Shown here one piece after another: positions 16,153-24,117 of a DNA stretch of 64,000 nucleotides. The stretch spans positions 1 to 64,000 of the forward strand of contig CAKSOW010000004.1 of NCBI GenBank assembly GCA_934479825.1. The letters run 5' to 3'. Below the pieces are notes generated by a model. It saw nothing but the letters and a program-made list of their open reading frames with translations, had not been told where the DNA came from and did no database searches. The number at the start of each line of letters is the position of its first letter. The stretch's first letter is position 1. The position numbers and the translations under genes were made by a program. The DNA comes from an uncultured Eubacteriales bacterium. Lineage in GTDB: Bacteria > Bacillota > Clostridia > Oscillospirales > CAG-382.

Positions 16153-17228
16153 AGATTTGTTTGGTTAGTTTTATAGCACCGTATACCATACCATATATAA
16201 ACATCTACTTAAATAAGATTAAAGAAGCAAATGCTGAATGCGATATCGTTTTTTGGGATCGTGACGGAACTTTTGCGAAAAAAACTGAGGGAAATGTCCA
16301 CTATATTCCATTTTCTAGTCCCGCAAACCAAAATGAGTCAAAAATCAAGAGATATTTGCAGTATATTCCTGCAACAAAGTTTATCCGGAAACAGCTTAAA
16401 AACAACAAGTACGATAAAGTTATTTTTCTTCAAACGCACGCAGCGATAGCTTGCAAGAGCATTATTCTTAAACAGTATTCAAAAAGATACATTGTAGATA
16501 TTCGCGATTTCACATTGGAAAATTTTTCGTTTTTTAGAAAAATGGAAAAGGACGTAATCGAGAATTCATACTGTACAGTGATATCTTCCAAAGGCTATCA
16601 AAGCTTTTTGCCTAAATTTGATTATGTGATTGCACACAATTATACGCCGACAGATAAAAAAACAGTTGACGAAATCCATTCAAAAAAAAATCATACAGGT
16701 TGTATCAATATTTCTTTTATCGGATACGTGCGATTCTATGAAATGGCAAAAAAATTATTGATAATGTTTTCAAATGATTCGAGGTTCCATATTAGTTATA
16801 TCGGAACCGGAGCTTTGTCACTGGAAAACTTCTGCAAAGAAAACAATATAAAAAATGTAACACTTCATGGCAAATTTGATCCGGAAGAAACCGCAGGCTT
16901 TTATAAAAAATGTGATCTTATCAACAATCTCTATGGGAATCACGATAGATATTTAGACCATGCCTTGTCAAATAAACTGTACTATGCCGCACAATTCAGA
17001 ATTCCTGTTTTGGTAAGCACGGAAACATATTCAAGTGAAATTGCTGAAAAATATCATCTGGGCATTAGTTGGGATCCGGATGAAGAACAAGCAGTAGAGA
17101 AACTATATGAAAAGTTTTGCAATTTTGATAAGTCTGTCATGGATAAATCAGCCGAAAAGTTCCTTTCGGAAGTTTTACGTGAAAATCAAATTTTTGAGAA
17201 TAAGATTGAAGAATTTATAAAAGGGTAG
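16149..17228 (+). CDS. glycosyltransferase, GT-B type
   Basis: A 359-residue glycosyltransferase-like protein. It opens with KICLVSFIAPYTIPYINIY, has a basic middle and a Rossmann-like second half (INISFIGYVRF, SYIGTGALSLENF) ending in a donor-site region rich in Lys/Glu. Family assignment is less sure than for the 9841 gene. ATGA overlap with the upstream stop and the GAGGAAG site support the ATG at 16149. AT-rich. Confidence 0.6.
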   Translation: MKICLVSFIAPYTIPYINIYLNKIKEANAECDIVFWDRDGTFAKKTEGNVHYIPFSSPANQNESKIKRYLQYIPATKFIRKQLKNNKYDKVIFLQTHAAIACKSIILKQYSKRYIVDIRDFTLENFSFFRKMEKDVIENSYCTVISSKGYQSFLPKFDYVIAHNYTPTDKKTVDEIHSKKNHTGCINISFIGYVRFYEMAKKLLIMFSNDSRFHISYIGTGALSLENFCKENNIKNVTLHGKFDPEETAGFYKKCDLINNLYGNHDRYLDHALSNKLYYAAQFRIPVLVSTETYSSEIAEKYHLGISWDPDEEQAVEKLYEKFCNFDKSVMDKSAEKFLSEVLRENQIFENKIEEFIKG

Positions 17229-17235
17229 GAGATAA

Positions 17236-18354
17236 ATGTTGAAAAAAATAGTTGTAACAGTAGGATGCAGACCGGACTGTATTAAAATGATGCCCCTTTT
17301 AAAAGAGCTTCGTGCAAGAGAGGGACTCGAAACGATTCTCCTTTCCACTGGACAGCACAAGCAAATGCTGGATCAAGTATTTGAAGTGTTTGGAGAAAAG
17401 CCGGATTATGATCTCGCTATAATGAAGCAGGGACAGACCTTATTTGACATCACAACAAGTATATTGGACAAGATGAAAAAAGTTCTTGATGAAATCCACC
17501 CTGATGTTGTACTTGTACATGGAGATACTTCTACTGCGTTTGTTACAGCACTTGCGTGTTATTACTTACAAATTTCTGTGGGGCATGTCGAAGCAGGGCT
17601 CAGGACTTACAATATTTATTCCCCTTTTCCAGAAGAATTTAACCGTCAAGGAATCGGTCTTATCGCAAAATACAATTTTGCACCAACCTCTTTGGCCAAG
17701 AACAACCTTTTGAACGAGGGAAAAAAGTCGGAAAGCATATATGTAACAGGGAACACCGTTATTGATGCTATGAAACATACTGTAAAAGAAGATTACACTC
17801 ATCCCGAACTTGATTGGGTTGGAAATAAAAAGCTTATATTTATTACTGCTCACAGGCGTGAAAATCTTGGCGCTCCCATGCACAATATGTTTCGAGCAAT
17901 TCGCAAAGTCCTTGATGAACACCCCGATTGCAAAGCCGTATACCCTATTCATATGAATCCTCTCGTCAGAAAAGCCGCTGATGAAGAACTTGGTTCGTGT
18001 GACAGAATTCATATTATTGAACCTATCGAAGTATTTGACTGCCATAACTTTGAATCGCGGGCATATCTTATTCTTACCGATTCGGGGGGCATTCAGGAAG
18101 AAGCCCCTGCATACGGCATTCCGGTGCTTGTTATGCGTGACACCACAGAGCGTCCGGAGGGTGTCGATGCCGGAACACTTAAACTCGTCGGGACTTCCGA
18201 AAAAACAATTTATGATGAATTCAGCAAGCTTCTGAACGATAAAAAAGCTTATGAGTCTATGAGCAAAGCTTGCAATCCATATGGGGACGGAAAAGCCTGC
18301 AAGAGAATTGCGGACATTTTAGAAGAAAAAACATATAGTGAATGGAATGCATGA
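17236..18354 (+). CDS. wecB: UDP-N-acetylglucosamine 2-epimerase, WecB-like
   Basis: A 372-residue non-hydrolysing UDP-GlcNAc 2-epimerase, interconverting UDP-GlcNAc and UDP-ManNAc. Motifs include VTVGCRPDCIKMMPLL, VLVHGDTSTAF, GHVEAGLRTYN, FPEEFNRQGI, ITAHRRENLG and LTDSGGIQEEAPAYG. It differs from the second 2-epimerase at 19406, which belongs to the FucNAc branch, so two amino-sugar pathways may feed this polysaccharide. No ManNAc dehydrogenase is visible. GGAGAT ribosome site 5-10 nt upstream. Confidence 0.85.
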   Translation: MLKKIVVTVGCRPDCIKMMPLLKELRAREGLETILLSTGQHKQMLDQVFEVFGEKPDYDLAIMKQGQTLFDITTSILDKMKKVLDEIHPDVVLVHGDTSTAFVTALACYYLQISVGHVEAGLRTYNIYSPFPEEFNRQGIGLIAKYNFAPTSLAKNNLLNEGKKSESIYVTGNTVIDAMKHTVKEDYTHPELDWVGNKKLIFITAHRRENLGAPMHNMFRAIRKVLDEHPDCKAVYPIHMNPLVRKAADEELGSCDRIHIIEPIEVFDCHNFESRAYLILTDSGGIQEEAPAYGIPVLVMRDTTERPEGVDAGTLKLVGTSEKTIYDEFSKLLNDKKAYESMSKACNPYGDGKACKRIADILEEKTYSEWNA

Positions 18355-18365
18355 GGTAAAAACAT

Positions 18366-19406
18366 ATGGGATTATTCACAAATAAAACACTTTTAATCAC
18401 GGGAGGAACAGGATCCTTTGGGAACGCGGTATTAAACCGCTTTTTACGCACAGACATCGGGGAGATACGAATCTTCTCGCGCGATGAAAAGAAACAGGAC
18501 GACATGCGCCACGAATTCCAGGCGAAGATGCCGGAGGTGGCGGATAAGATTAAGTTCTACATAGGAGACGTGCGGTCGTTGGAATCCTGCCGGGGAGCCA
18601 TGCACGGTGTGGATTACATATTCCATGCGGCAGCCCTTAAACAGGTTCCGTCCTGCGAATTCTTCCCGATGGAGGCAGTCCGCACCAATATCATCGGAAC
18701 GGATAACGTCCTGACGGCAGCGATCGAAGCAGGCGTCGAATGTGTTATCTGCCTTTCGACCGACAAGGCGGCTTATCCGATCAATGCCATGGGTATTACA
18801 AAGGCCATTGAAGAAAAGGTAGCCGTCGCAAAGTCGCGCAATTCCGGGAAAACCAAGATCTGCTGCACACGCTACGGCAACGTTATGTGTTCGCGCGGCT
18901 CAGTCATTCCGCTTTGGATCGATCAGATCAAAAACGGCAATCCGATCACTCTTACCGAACCGAAAATGACCCGATTTATCATGTCGCTTGAAGAAGCGGT
19001 AGACCTGGTTCTGTTTGCTTTTGAACACGGCGAAAACGGCGATCTGCTTATCCAGAAAGCACCTGCCTGCACCATTGCAACTCAGGCACAGGCTGTATGC
19101 GAACTGTTCGGCGGAAAGAAAGAGGATATCAAAGTCATCGGTATCCGCCACGGCGAAAAGATGTATGAAACGCTCCTTACCAATGAAGAATGCGCCAAAG
19201 CCATCGATATGGGCGACTTTTACCGCGTCCCTGCCGACAACCGTGGTCTCAACTACGACAAGTATTTCAAAGAGGGCGACGAAAAGAGAAACACATTAAC
19301 CGAGTTTGATTCCAATAACACAAGATTGCTGACCGTCGAAGAAACCAAGAAAAAGATCGCGTCGCTTTCGTATATACAGGAAGAACTGGCAAAGGTGGAA
19401 CGTTAA
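18366..19406 (+). CDS. capE: UDP-GlcNAc 4,6-dehydratase/5-epimerase (CapE/FnlA)
   Basis: A 346-residue short-chain dehydrogenase/reductase of the CapE/WbjB/FnlA group, the first enzyme of UDP-N-acetyl-L-fucosamine synthesis. The NAD(P)-binding TGGTGSFGNAVL is at residues 12-23, with FHAAALKQVP, a CLSTDKAAYPINAMG segment holding the catalytic Ser/Met-x3-Lys type motif, and RYGNVMCSRGSV. The next two genes supply the remaining steps (order E, G, F). The stop overlaps the next start as TAATG. The DNA is more GC-rich than the block 10300-17200. Confidence 0.85.
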   Translation: MGLFTNKTLLITGGTGSFGNAVLNRFLRTDIGEIRIFSRDEKKQDDMRHEFQAKMPEVADKIKFYIGDVRSLESCRGAMHGVDYIFHAAALKQVPSCEFFPMEAVRTNIIGTDNVLTAAIEAGVECVICLSTDKAAYPINAMGITKAIEEKVAVAKSRNSGKTKICCTRYGNVMCSRGSVIPLWIDQIKNGNPITLTEPKMTRFIMSLEEAVDLVLFAFEHGENGDLLIQKAPACTIATQAQAVCELFGGKKEDIKVIGIRHGEKMYETLLTNEECAKAIDMGDFYRVPADNRGLNYDKYFKEGDEKRNTLTEFDSNNTRLLTVEETKKKIASLSYIQEELAKVER

Positions 19407-20578
19407 TGTTTGAAAATGTACAGTGGAAAAACAACGGCAGACTGAAACTTTTAATCATTGTCGGCACACGTCCGGAAATAATACGCCTTGCGGCAGTCAT
19501 CACCAAGTGCCGCAAATATTTCGATGTCATACTCGCGCATACCGGACAGAACTACGATTACAACTTAAACGGCGTGTTCTTTAAAGACCTGAAACTTGAA
19601 GATCCGGAGGTATATCTCGACGCCGTAGGAAACAATCTCGGCGAGACCTGCGGCAATATTATTGCAAAGTCGTATACGCTCATGTCGGAGATAAAGCCCG
19701 ACGCCGTGCTTGTTCTCGGCGATACAAACAGCTGCCTTTCCGTAATCGGAGCCAAAAGACTGCATATCCCGATCTTCCATATGGAAGCCGGAAACCGCTG
19801 CAAAGACGAATGTCTGCCGGAAGAAACAAACAGAAGAATCGTCGATATCATTTCCGACGTCAATATGGCCTATTCCGAACACGCTCGCCGGTATCTTGCC
19901 GACTGCGGGCTGCCCAAAGAACGTACTTATGTGACCGGCTCTCCCATGGCGGAAGTGCTTCATAACAACCTTGCCGAAATCGAGGCAAGCGACATTCATG
20001 CGCGCCTCGGACTGGAAAAGGGCAGATATATTCTGCTCTCGGCACACCGCGAAGAAAATATTGATACCGAGAAGAACTTCACAAGCCTGTTTACGGCAAT
20101 CAATAAAATGGCGGAAAAATACGATATGCCGATTCTCTACTCCTGCCATCCGAGAAGCCGAAAAAGACTTGAGTCAAGCGGATTTAAACTTGATACGCGC
20201 GTGATTCAGCATGAACCGCTCGGTTTTCATGACTACAACTGCCTGCAAATGAACGCTTTCTGCGTCGTCAGCGACAGCGGTACCCTGCCGGAAGAATCAA
20301 GCTTCTTTACCTCCGTAGGTCATCCGTTCCCTGCCGTTTGCATAAGAACCAGCACCGAACGTCCCGAAGCGCTGGATAAAGCCTGCTTTATCCTTTCGGG
20401 TATTGACGAAAAGGGACTTTTGCAGTCGGTCGATACGGCGGTCGAAATGAACAAGAACGGCGATTACGGAATTCCCGTGCCCGACTATGTCGAAGAAAAT
20501 GTGTCCTCCAAAGTTGTGAAGATCATTCAGTCGTATACAGGCGTTGTCAACAAAATGGTGTGGAGAAAAGACATATGA
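19406..20578 (+). CDS. capG: UDP-FucNAc-pathway 2-epimerase (CapG/FnlC)
   Basis: A 390-residue epimerase of the UDP-GlcNAc 2-epimerase fold, CapG/WbjD/FnlC group, producing UDP-L-FucNAc in the last step. Motifs include IIVGTRPEIIRLAAVI, AHTGQNYDYNLNGVFF, LVLGDTNSCLS, FHMEAGNRCKDECLPEETNRRI and LSAHREENID. The NYDYNLN and RCKDECLPEE segments set it apart from WecB. Overlaps the CapE stop and the CapF start. Confidence 0.85.
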   Translation: MFENVQWKNNGRLKLLIIVGTRPEIIRLAAVITKCRKYFDVILAHTGQNYDYNLNGVFFKDLKLEDPEVYLDAVGNNLGETCGNIIAKSYTLMSEIKPDAVLVLGDTNSCLSVIGAKRLHIPIFHMEAGNRCKDECLPEETNRRIVDIISDVNMAYSEHARRYLADCGLPKERTYVTGSPMAEVLHNNLAEIEASDIHARLGLEKGRYILLSAHREENIDTEKNFTSLFTAINKMAEKYDMPILYSCHPRSRKRLESSGFKLDTRVIQHEPLGFHDYNCLQMNAFCVVSDSGTLPEESSFFTSVGHPFPAVCIRTSTERPEALDKACFILSGIDEKGLLQSVDTAVEMNKNGDYGIPVPDYVEENVSSKVVKIIQSYTGVVNKMVWRKDI

Positions 20579-21774
20579 ACATACTGATTACGGGAGCAAA
20601 GGGCTTTGTTGGCAAAAATCTTGCCGAAAATCTGAAAAATATCCGCGACGGCAAGAACCGCACGCGTCCGGATATAAAGATCGACGAAATATACGAATAC
20701 GATATTGACAGTACCGCAGAGGAACTTGACGAATACTGCCAAAAAGCAGATTTTGTCTTTAACCTTGCCGGCGTCAACCGTCCGAAAAATCCGGAGGAAT
20801 TCAAAGCCGGCAATTTCGGCTTTGCTTCGACCTTGCTGGATACGCTGAAAAAGCATCATAACACCTGCCCCGTCATGCTCTCGTCCTCGATTCAGGCAAC
20901 GCTTGCCGGCCGTTTCGGCACGTCCGAATACGGGCTTTCCAAGAGAGCCGGAGAAGATCTGTTCTTCGCATATGCCGAAGAAACGGGCGCCAAAGTGCTT
21001 GTTTACCGCTTTCCGAACCTTGTCGGCAAATGGGTAAAGCCGAATTACAACAGCGCCGTCGGCACTTTCTGTAACAACATTGCAAACGATCTGCCGATCA
21101 CGGTCAACGATCCGTCGGTTGAGCTGGAACTGCTGTTTATCGACGATCTGGTAGAAGAGATGTTCGACGCACTGGAAGGCAGGGAGCATCATTGTGAATT
21201 TGACGATGTAAACACCGTACTCACCGAAAACGGAAAATTCTGCGCCGCGCCGGTAACGCACAAGGCGACGCTCGGCTATATCGTCGAATGTCTGCACAAG
21301 TTCCGTGACCAGCCGAAAACGCTTGTCATGCCCGAAATTCCGGACGGAAGCTTTGAGAAAAAGCTGTATTCGATGTATCTTTCCTATCTGCCGGAAGAAA
21401 AGATTGCGTTTCCCTTAAAAATGAATGTTGACGCACGCGGCAGCTTTACGGAACTACTCAAAACCGAAAAATGCGGTCAGATAAGCGTAAATATTTCAAA
21501 GCCCGGCATTACCAAAGGGCAACACTGGCACAATTCCAAGTGGGAATTTTTCATTGTCGTATCGGGACACGGACTCATTGAAGAACGAAAGATCGGCACG
21601 GACGAGGTGTTACGCTTTGAAGTAAGCGGCGAAAAGATAGAAGCTGTGCATATGCTGCCCGGCTATACGCACAACATCATCAATCTGTCCGACACCGAAG
21701 ATCTTGTCACCGTGATGTGGGCAAACGAACAGTTTGATCCCGAACACCCCGATACGTTCGGAGAAAAGGTATAG
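20575..21774 (+). CDS. capF: CapF/FnlB reductase with C-terminal cupin domain
   Basis: A 399-residue bifunctional enzyme of the CapF/WbjC/FnlB type. An NADP-dependent SDR domain (ILITGAKGFVGKNLAE at the N-terminus, FNLAGVNRP, and Y-x3-K in YGLSKRAGED) is followed by a cupin domain from about residue 280 (GITKGQHWHNSKWEFFIV, with histidines for the metal). It epimerises and reduces the CapE product. The ATG at 20575 overlaps the CapG stop. Together 18366-21774 form a complete UDP-L-FucNAc cassette. Confidence 0.85.
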   Translation: MNILITGAKGFVGKNLAENLKNIRDGKNRTRPDIKIDEIYEYDIDSTAEELDEYCQKADFVFNLAGVNRPKNPEEFKAGNFGFASTLLDTLKKHHNTCPVMLSSSIQATLAGRFGTSEYGLSKRAGEDLFFAYAEETGAKVLVYRFPNLVGKWVKPNYNSAVGTFCNNIANDLPITVNDPSVELELLFIDDLVEEMFDALEGREHHCEFDDVNTVLTENGKFCAAPVTHKATLGYIVECLHKFRDQPKTLVMPEIPDGSFEKKLYSMYLSYLPEEKIAFPLKMNVDARGSFTELLKTEKCGQISVNISKPGITKGQHWHNSKWEFFIVVSGHGLIEERKIGTDEVLRFEVSGEKIEAVHMLPGYTHNIINLSDTEDLVTVMWANEQFDPEHPDTFGEKV

Positions 21775-21800
21775 GCCAATAAGCTAAGGAGGGCAAAGTT

Positions 21801-22964
21801 ATGGAAAACCTCATCCGCACGATGATGGATCTAATAGCGTGCGAAGTCTGCGGCAAAACAATCGACAAGCCGCAGTATGTGCTGACAGACGAACAGCTTG
21901 CGGCGCTTTACAGGCTTTCCAAGTCCCATGACCTTGCTCATATTGTCGGCGACGCTCTGATAAAGAACGGGCTTATCCAAAACGATGAGCTCAAAGCGAA
22001 GTTTCAGAAACAGGTCATGCTTGCCGTTTACCGCTATGAAAAGTTACAGTATGAACTGACGCGCTTAAAAGACGCCCTGAATGACGCTGCCATCCCCTTT
22101 ATCCCTCTCAAAGGTTCGGTCATCCGTAATTTCTACCCCTCCCCTTGGCTCAGAACCAGCTGCGATATTGATGTGTTGGTGAAAGAACAGGATGTTGACC
22201 GGGCTATGGAAGTGCTGATAAAACATTTTGACGGGAAAAATATAACACGGACACATCACGACATCTCTTTTATGACATCCGGTCAGGTTCATATGGAATT
22301 ACATCACAGTTTGATTGAAGAAGGCCGTATCGGAAAGGCGGAAAAAATTCTGGAACACATCTGGGATTATGCCGCTCCGACAAATGGCTCTTTTGAATAC
22401 CTTCTTCAGGACGATATGTTTTACTACTATCATCTTGCCCATATGGCCAAGCATTTGGAGGGAGGCGGTTGCGGCGTGCGGCCGTTTCTTGATTTATGGC
22501 TGTTGAACCGCATGAAGCATGATGAAGAACGGCGCATACAGCTCTTGAAAGCAGGCGGACTGGATACATTCGCCGCTGTGGCCGGCGAACTGGCGGCACA
22601 CTGGTTTGACAAGGAGCCGGCCGGCGAAACGGCGCTTAATTTAGAAAAATACCTCATCCATGCCGGTGTCTACGGCAGCAATGAAAACCATGCGGCAGTC
22701 AAACAGGTGCAGAAATATAACAAAATCAGTTATATCCTTATGCGTATCTGGATGCCGTATCGGGATCTGAAACTGATGTATCCGCAGTTGGAACGGTATC
22801 CCGTTTTACAGCCGGTATATGAGTTCAGACGCTGGTGCAAACTGCTGAATCCCTCTATGTTCAAGCGCAAAACCAAAGAACTGCGTACCGTTTCGGGTCT
22901 GTCGGACGCCACAATCGACCGTACCGGAAAACTGATGAGAGCTTTGGGCTTGTTTTCGGAATAA
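21801..22964 (+). CDS. uncharacterised nucleotidyltransferase-family protein (PF14907-like)
   Basis: A 387-residue protein of the uncharacterised nucleotidyltransferase family seen near polysaccharide and lasso-peptide loci. The Pol-beta-like core has PLKGSVIRNFYPSPWLRTSCDIDVLV, where D-I-D is the candidate metal-binding pair. A second block is HHDISFMTSGQVHMELHHSLIEEG. An AAGGAGG site precedes the ATG. It is the last gene of the co-directional run. Possible roles include modifying a sugar phosphate or a toxin-like nucleotidyl transfer; neither is supported further. Confidence 0.65.
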   Translation: MENLIRTMMDLIACEVCGKTIDKPQYVLTDEQLAALYRLSKSHDLAHIVGDALIKNGLIQNDELKAKFQKQVMLAVYRYEKLQYELTRLKDALNDAAIPFIPLKGSVIRNFYPSPWLRTSCDIDVLVKEQDVDRAMEVLIKHFDGKNITRTHHDISFMTSGQVHMELHHSLIEEGRIGKAEKILEHIWDYAAPTNGSFEYLLQDDMFYYYHLAHMAKHLEGGGCGVRPFLDLWLLNRMKHDEERRIQLLKAGGLDTFAAVAGELAAHWFDKEPAGETALNLEKYLIHAGVYGSNENHAAVKQVQKYNKISYILMRIWMPYRDLKLMYPQLERYPVLQPVYEFRRWCKLLNPSMFKRKTKELRTVSGLSDATIDRTGKLMRALGLFSE

Positions 22965-22979
22965 AAAACCCTTAAACTC

Positions 22980-23007
22980 TTGACAAATTGCCAAAATCTG
23001 CTATACT
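22980..23007 (+). promoter_or_regulatory. promoter of the DUF6198-like gene leader
   Basis: TTGACA (22980-22985), a 16-bp spacer and TATACT (23002-23007). It starts a leader of about 70 nt that runs into the terminator at 23082-23108, well before the coding start at 23166. Confidence 0.7.
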
Positions 23008-23013
23008 GTTCTC

Positions 23014-23108
23014 AGTAAAATACGCAGGCTCGTGCCGCAAATCCGATTCGCTTCATCAATCGCAGCTCCCTGACACGCTCCACACACCGTTTTTTCGGTG
23101 TGTTTTTT
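23014..23108 (+). ncRNA. terminated leader or small RNA upstream of the DUF6198-like gene
   Basis: Between the promoter and the gene lies a terminator: ACACACCG (23082-23089), a T6 loop, CGGTGTGT (23096-23103) and a T-tract. The preceding segment contains a GGC-TCGT-GCC hairpin and other short complementarities. Promoter plus terminator in front of a membrane-protein gene is the layout of an attenuator or riboswitch. It matches no class I can recognise by eye, and a free small RNA is equally possible. Confidence 0.45.
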
Positions 23109-23165
23109 GCTGTCCGGACAAGCATGCCGAAAATGCTTCTATTAACCTACGGAAAGAGAGTTTTT

Positions 23166-23864
23166 ATGCCTAAAATCAAAATTCACAGTGAAGTGCTTTA
23201 CCTGTTTGCCATTGCCCTTTTGGCTTTTTCGGTCGCTATGCTCACCGCCGCCGACTTCGGCATCTCCATGATTGTGGCGCCGGCTTATATTTTAAGCTTA
23301 AAAACCGGCTTTCTGACTTTCGGGCAGGCGGAATATGTCTTACAGGCCGGGTTATTTCTCGTCTTCTGTCTTGTCATGCGCGGCTTTAAACCGGTCTATC
23401 TCTCGTCGTTTGTGACCTGTCTCATCTATGGCGCGGTATTGGATTTATGGCGGTTTGTTCCGCTTTTCAATCCGAAAGTCACCCCGGCCGGCAGTATGGC
23501 TTTGCCGCTCCGGATCCTTATGTTTGCGTTTGGCATTCTTCTTACTTCTCTTTCTGTCGCCTGCTTTTTCAAGACCTATCTTTATCCGCAGGTATACGAC
23601 TTTTTCGTCAAGGGCGTCAGCGCCAAATTTCATATCAAACGCTCGTTTTTCAAGACCTGTTTCGACTTATCTTGCCTTGCAGTGGGCAGTGCGATGACGC
23701 TCCTCTTCTTCGGCAGATTTGTCGGTATCAGCTTTGGAACGCTCTTTATGGCGTTAATCAATGGCACTATGATCGGATTTTTCGGGAAACTTCTCGACAA
23801 GGTTTTGGACGTAACGCCGTTTTTCCCAAAATTTGCCGCTCATTTTTCCTTAGAGGATAAATGA
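23166..23864 (+). CDS. DUF6198/YczE-like membrane protein
   Basis: A 232-residue integral membrane protein with five or six helices, resembling the YczE/YitT-type DUF6198 family (FSVAMLTAADFGISMIVAPAYILS; LIYGAVLDLW; FGTLFMALINGTMIGFFGKLLD). Its function is unknown; transport is likely. The ATG at 23166 follows GGAAAGAGAG; the earlier in-frame ATG at 23100 sits in the terminator. The GC-rich GCCGGA/TCCGGC hairpin just after the stop is a weak terminator candidate. Confidence 0.6.
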   Translation: MPKIKIHSEVLYLFAIALLAFSVAMLTAADFGISMIVAPAYILSLKTGFLTFGQAEYVLQAGLFLVFCLVMRGFKPVYLSSFVTCLIYGAVLDLWRFVPLFNPKVTPAGSMALPLRILMFAFGILLTSLSVACFFKTYLYPQVYDFFVKGVSAKFHIKRSFFKTCFDLSCLAVGSAMTLLFFGRFVGISFGTLFMALINGTMIGFFGKLLDKVLDVTPFFPKFAAHFSLEDK

Positions 23865-24117
23865 ACGCGCCGCCGGATTGTGCTTTCCGGCGCAGATAAA
23901 ACTTTTTGATGTATCTTTAAAAAGCCACAATTTTCCTCATACTCTGTCATTGTTGTTTTAAATATCCACGAAATCGTACAGAAAAGTCCGATTTAAGTTT
24001 ACAGCCTATTCGGTATATGAACATGCGCCATAAAAGACTTGGGTGTATACTGTATGTAAGTCAAAAAATTTTGACCAAAGCTTTTTTTCTATGACTGTAA
24101 CAAAGAAAGGACTAAAA
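23865..24117. other. intergenic region with a 16-bp palindromic operator candidate
   Basis: The region holds a weak GC-rich hairpin at about 23868-23895 and the palindrome GTCAAAA-AA-TTTTGAC at 24060-24075, about 45 nt before the acyl-CoA synthetase start. A TATACT box at 24046-24051 lies just upstream but has no clear -35 partner. The palindrome could be the operator of a lipid-responsive regulator; this is inference. Confidence 0.35.

Noticed and set aside
23014..23108. Assignment to a known riboswitch class
   Set aside because: No consensus core of any class I know could be matched by eye, so only a generic leader is claimed.
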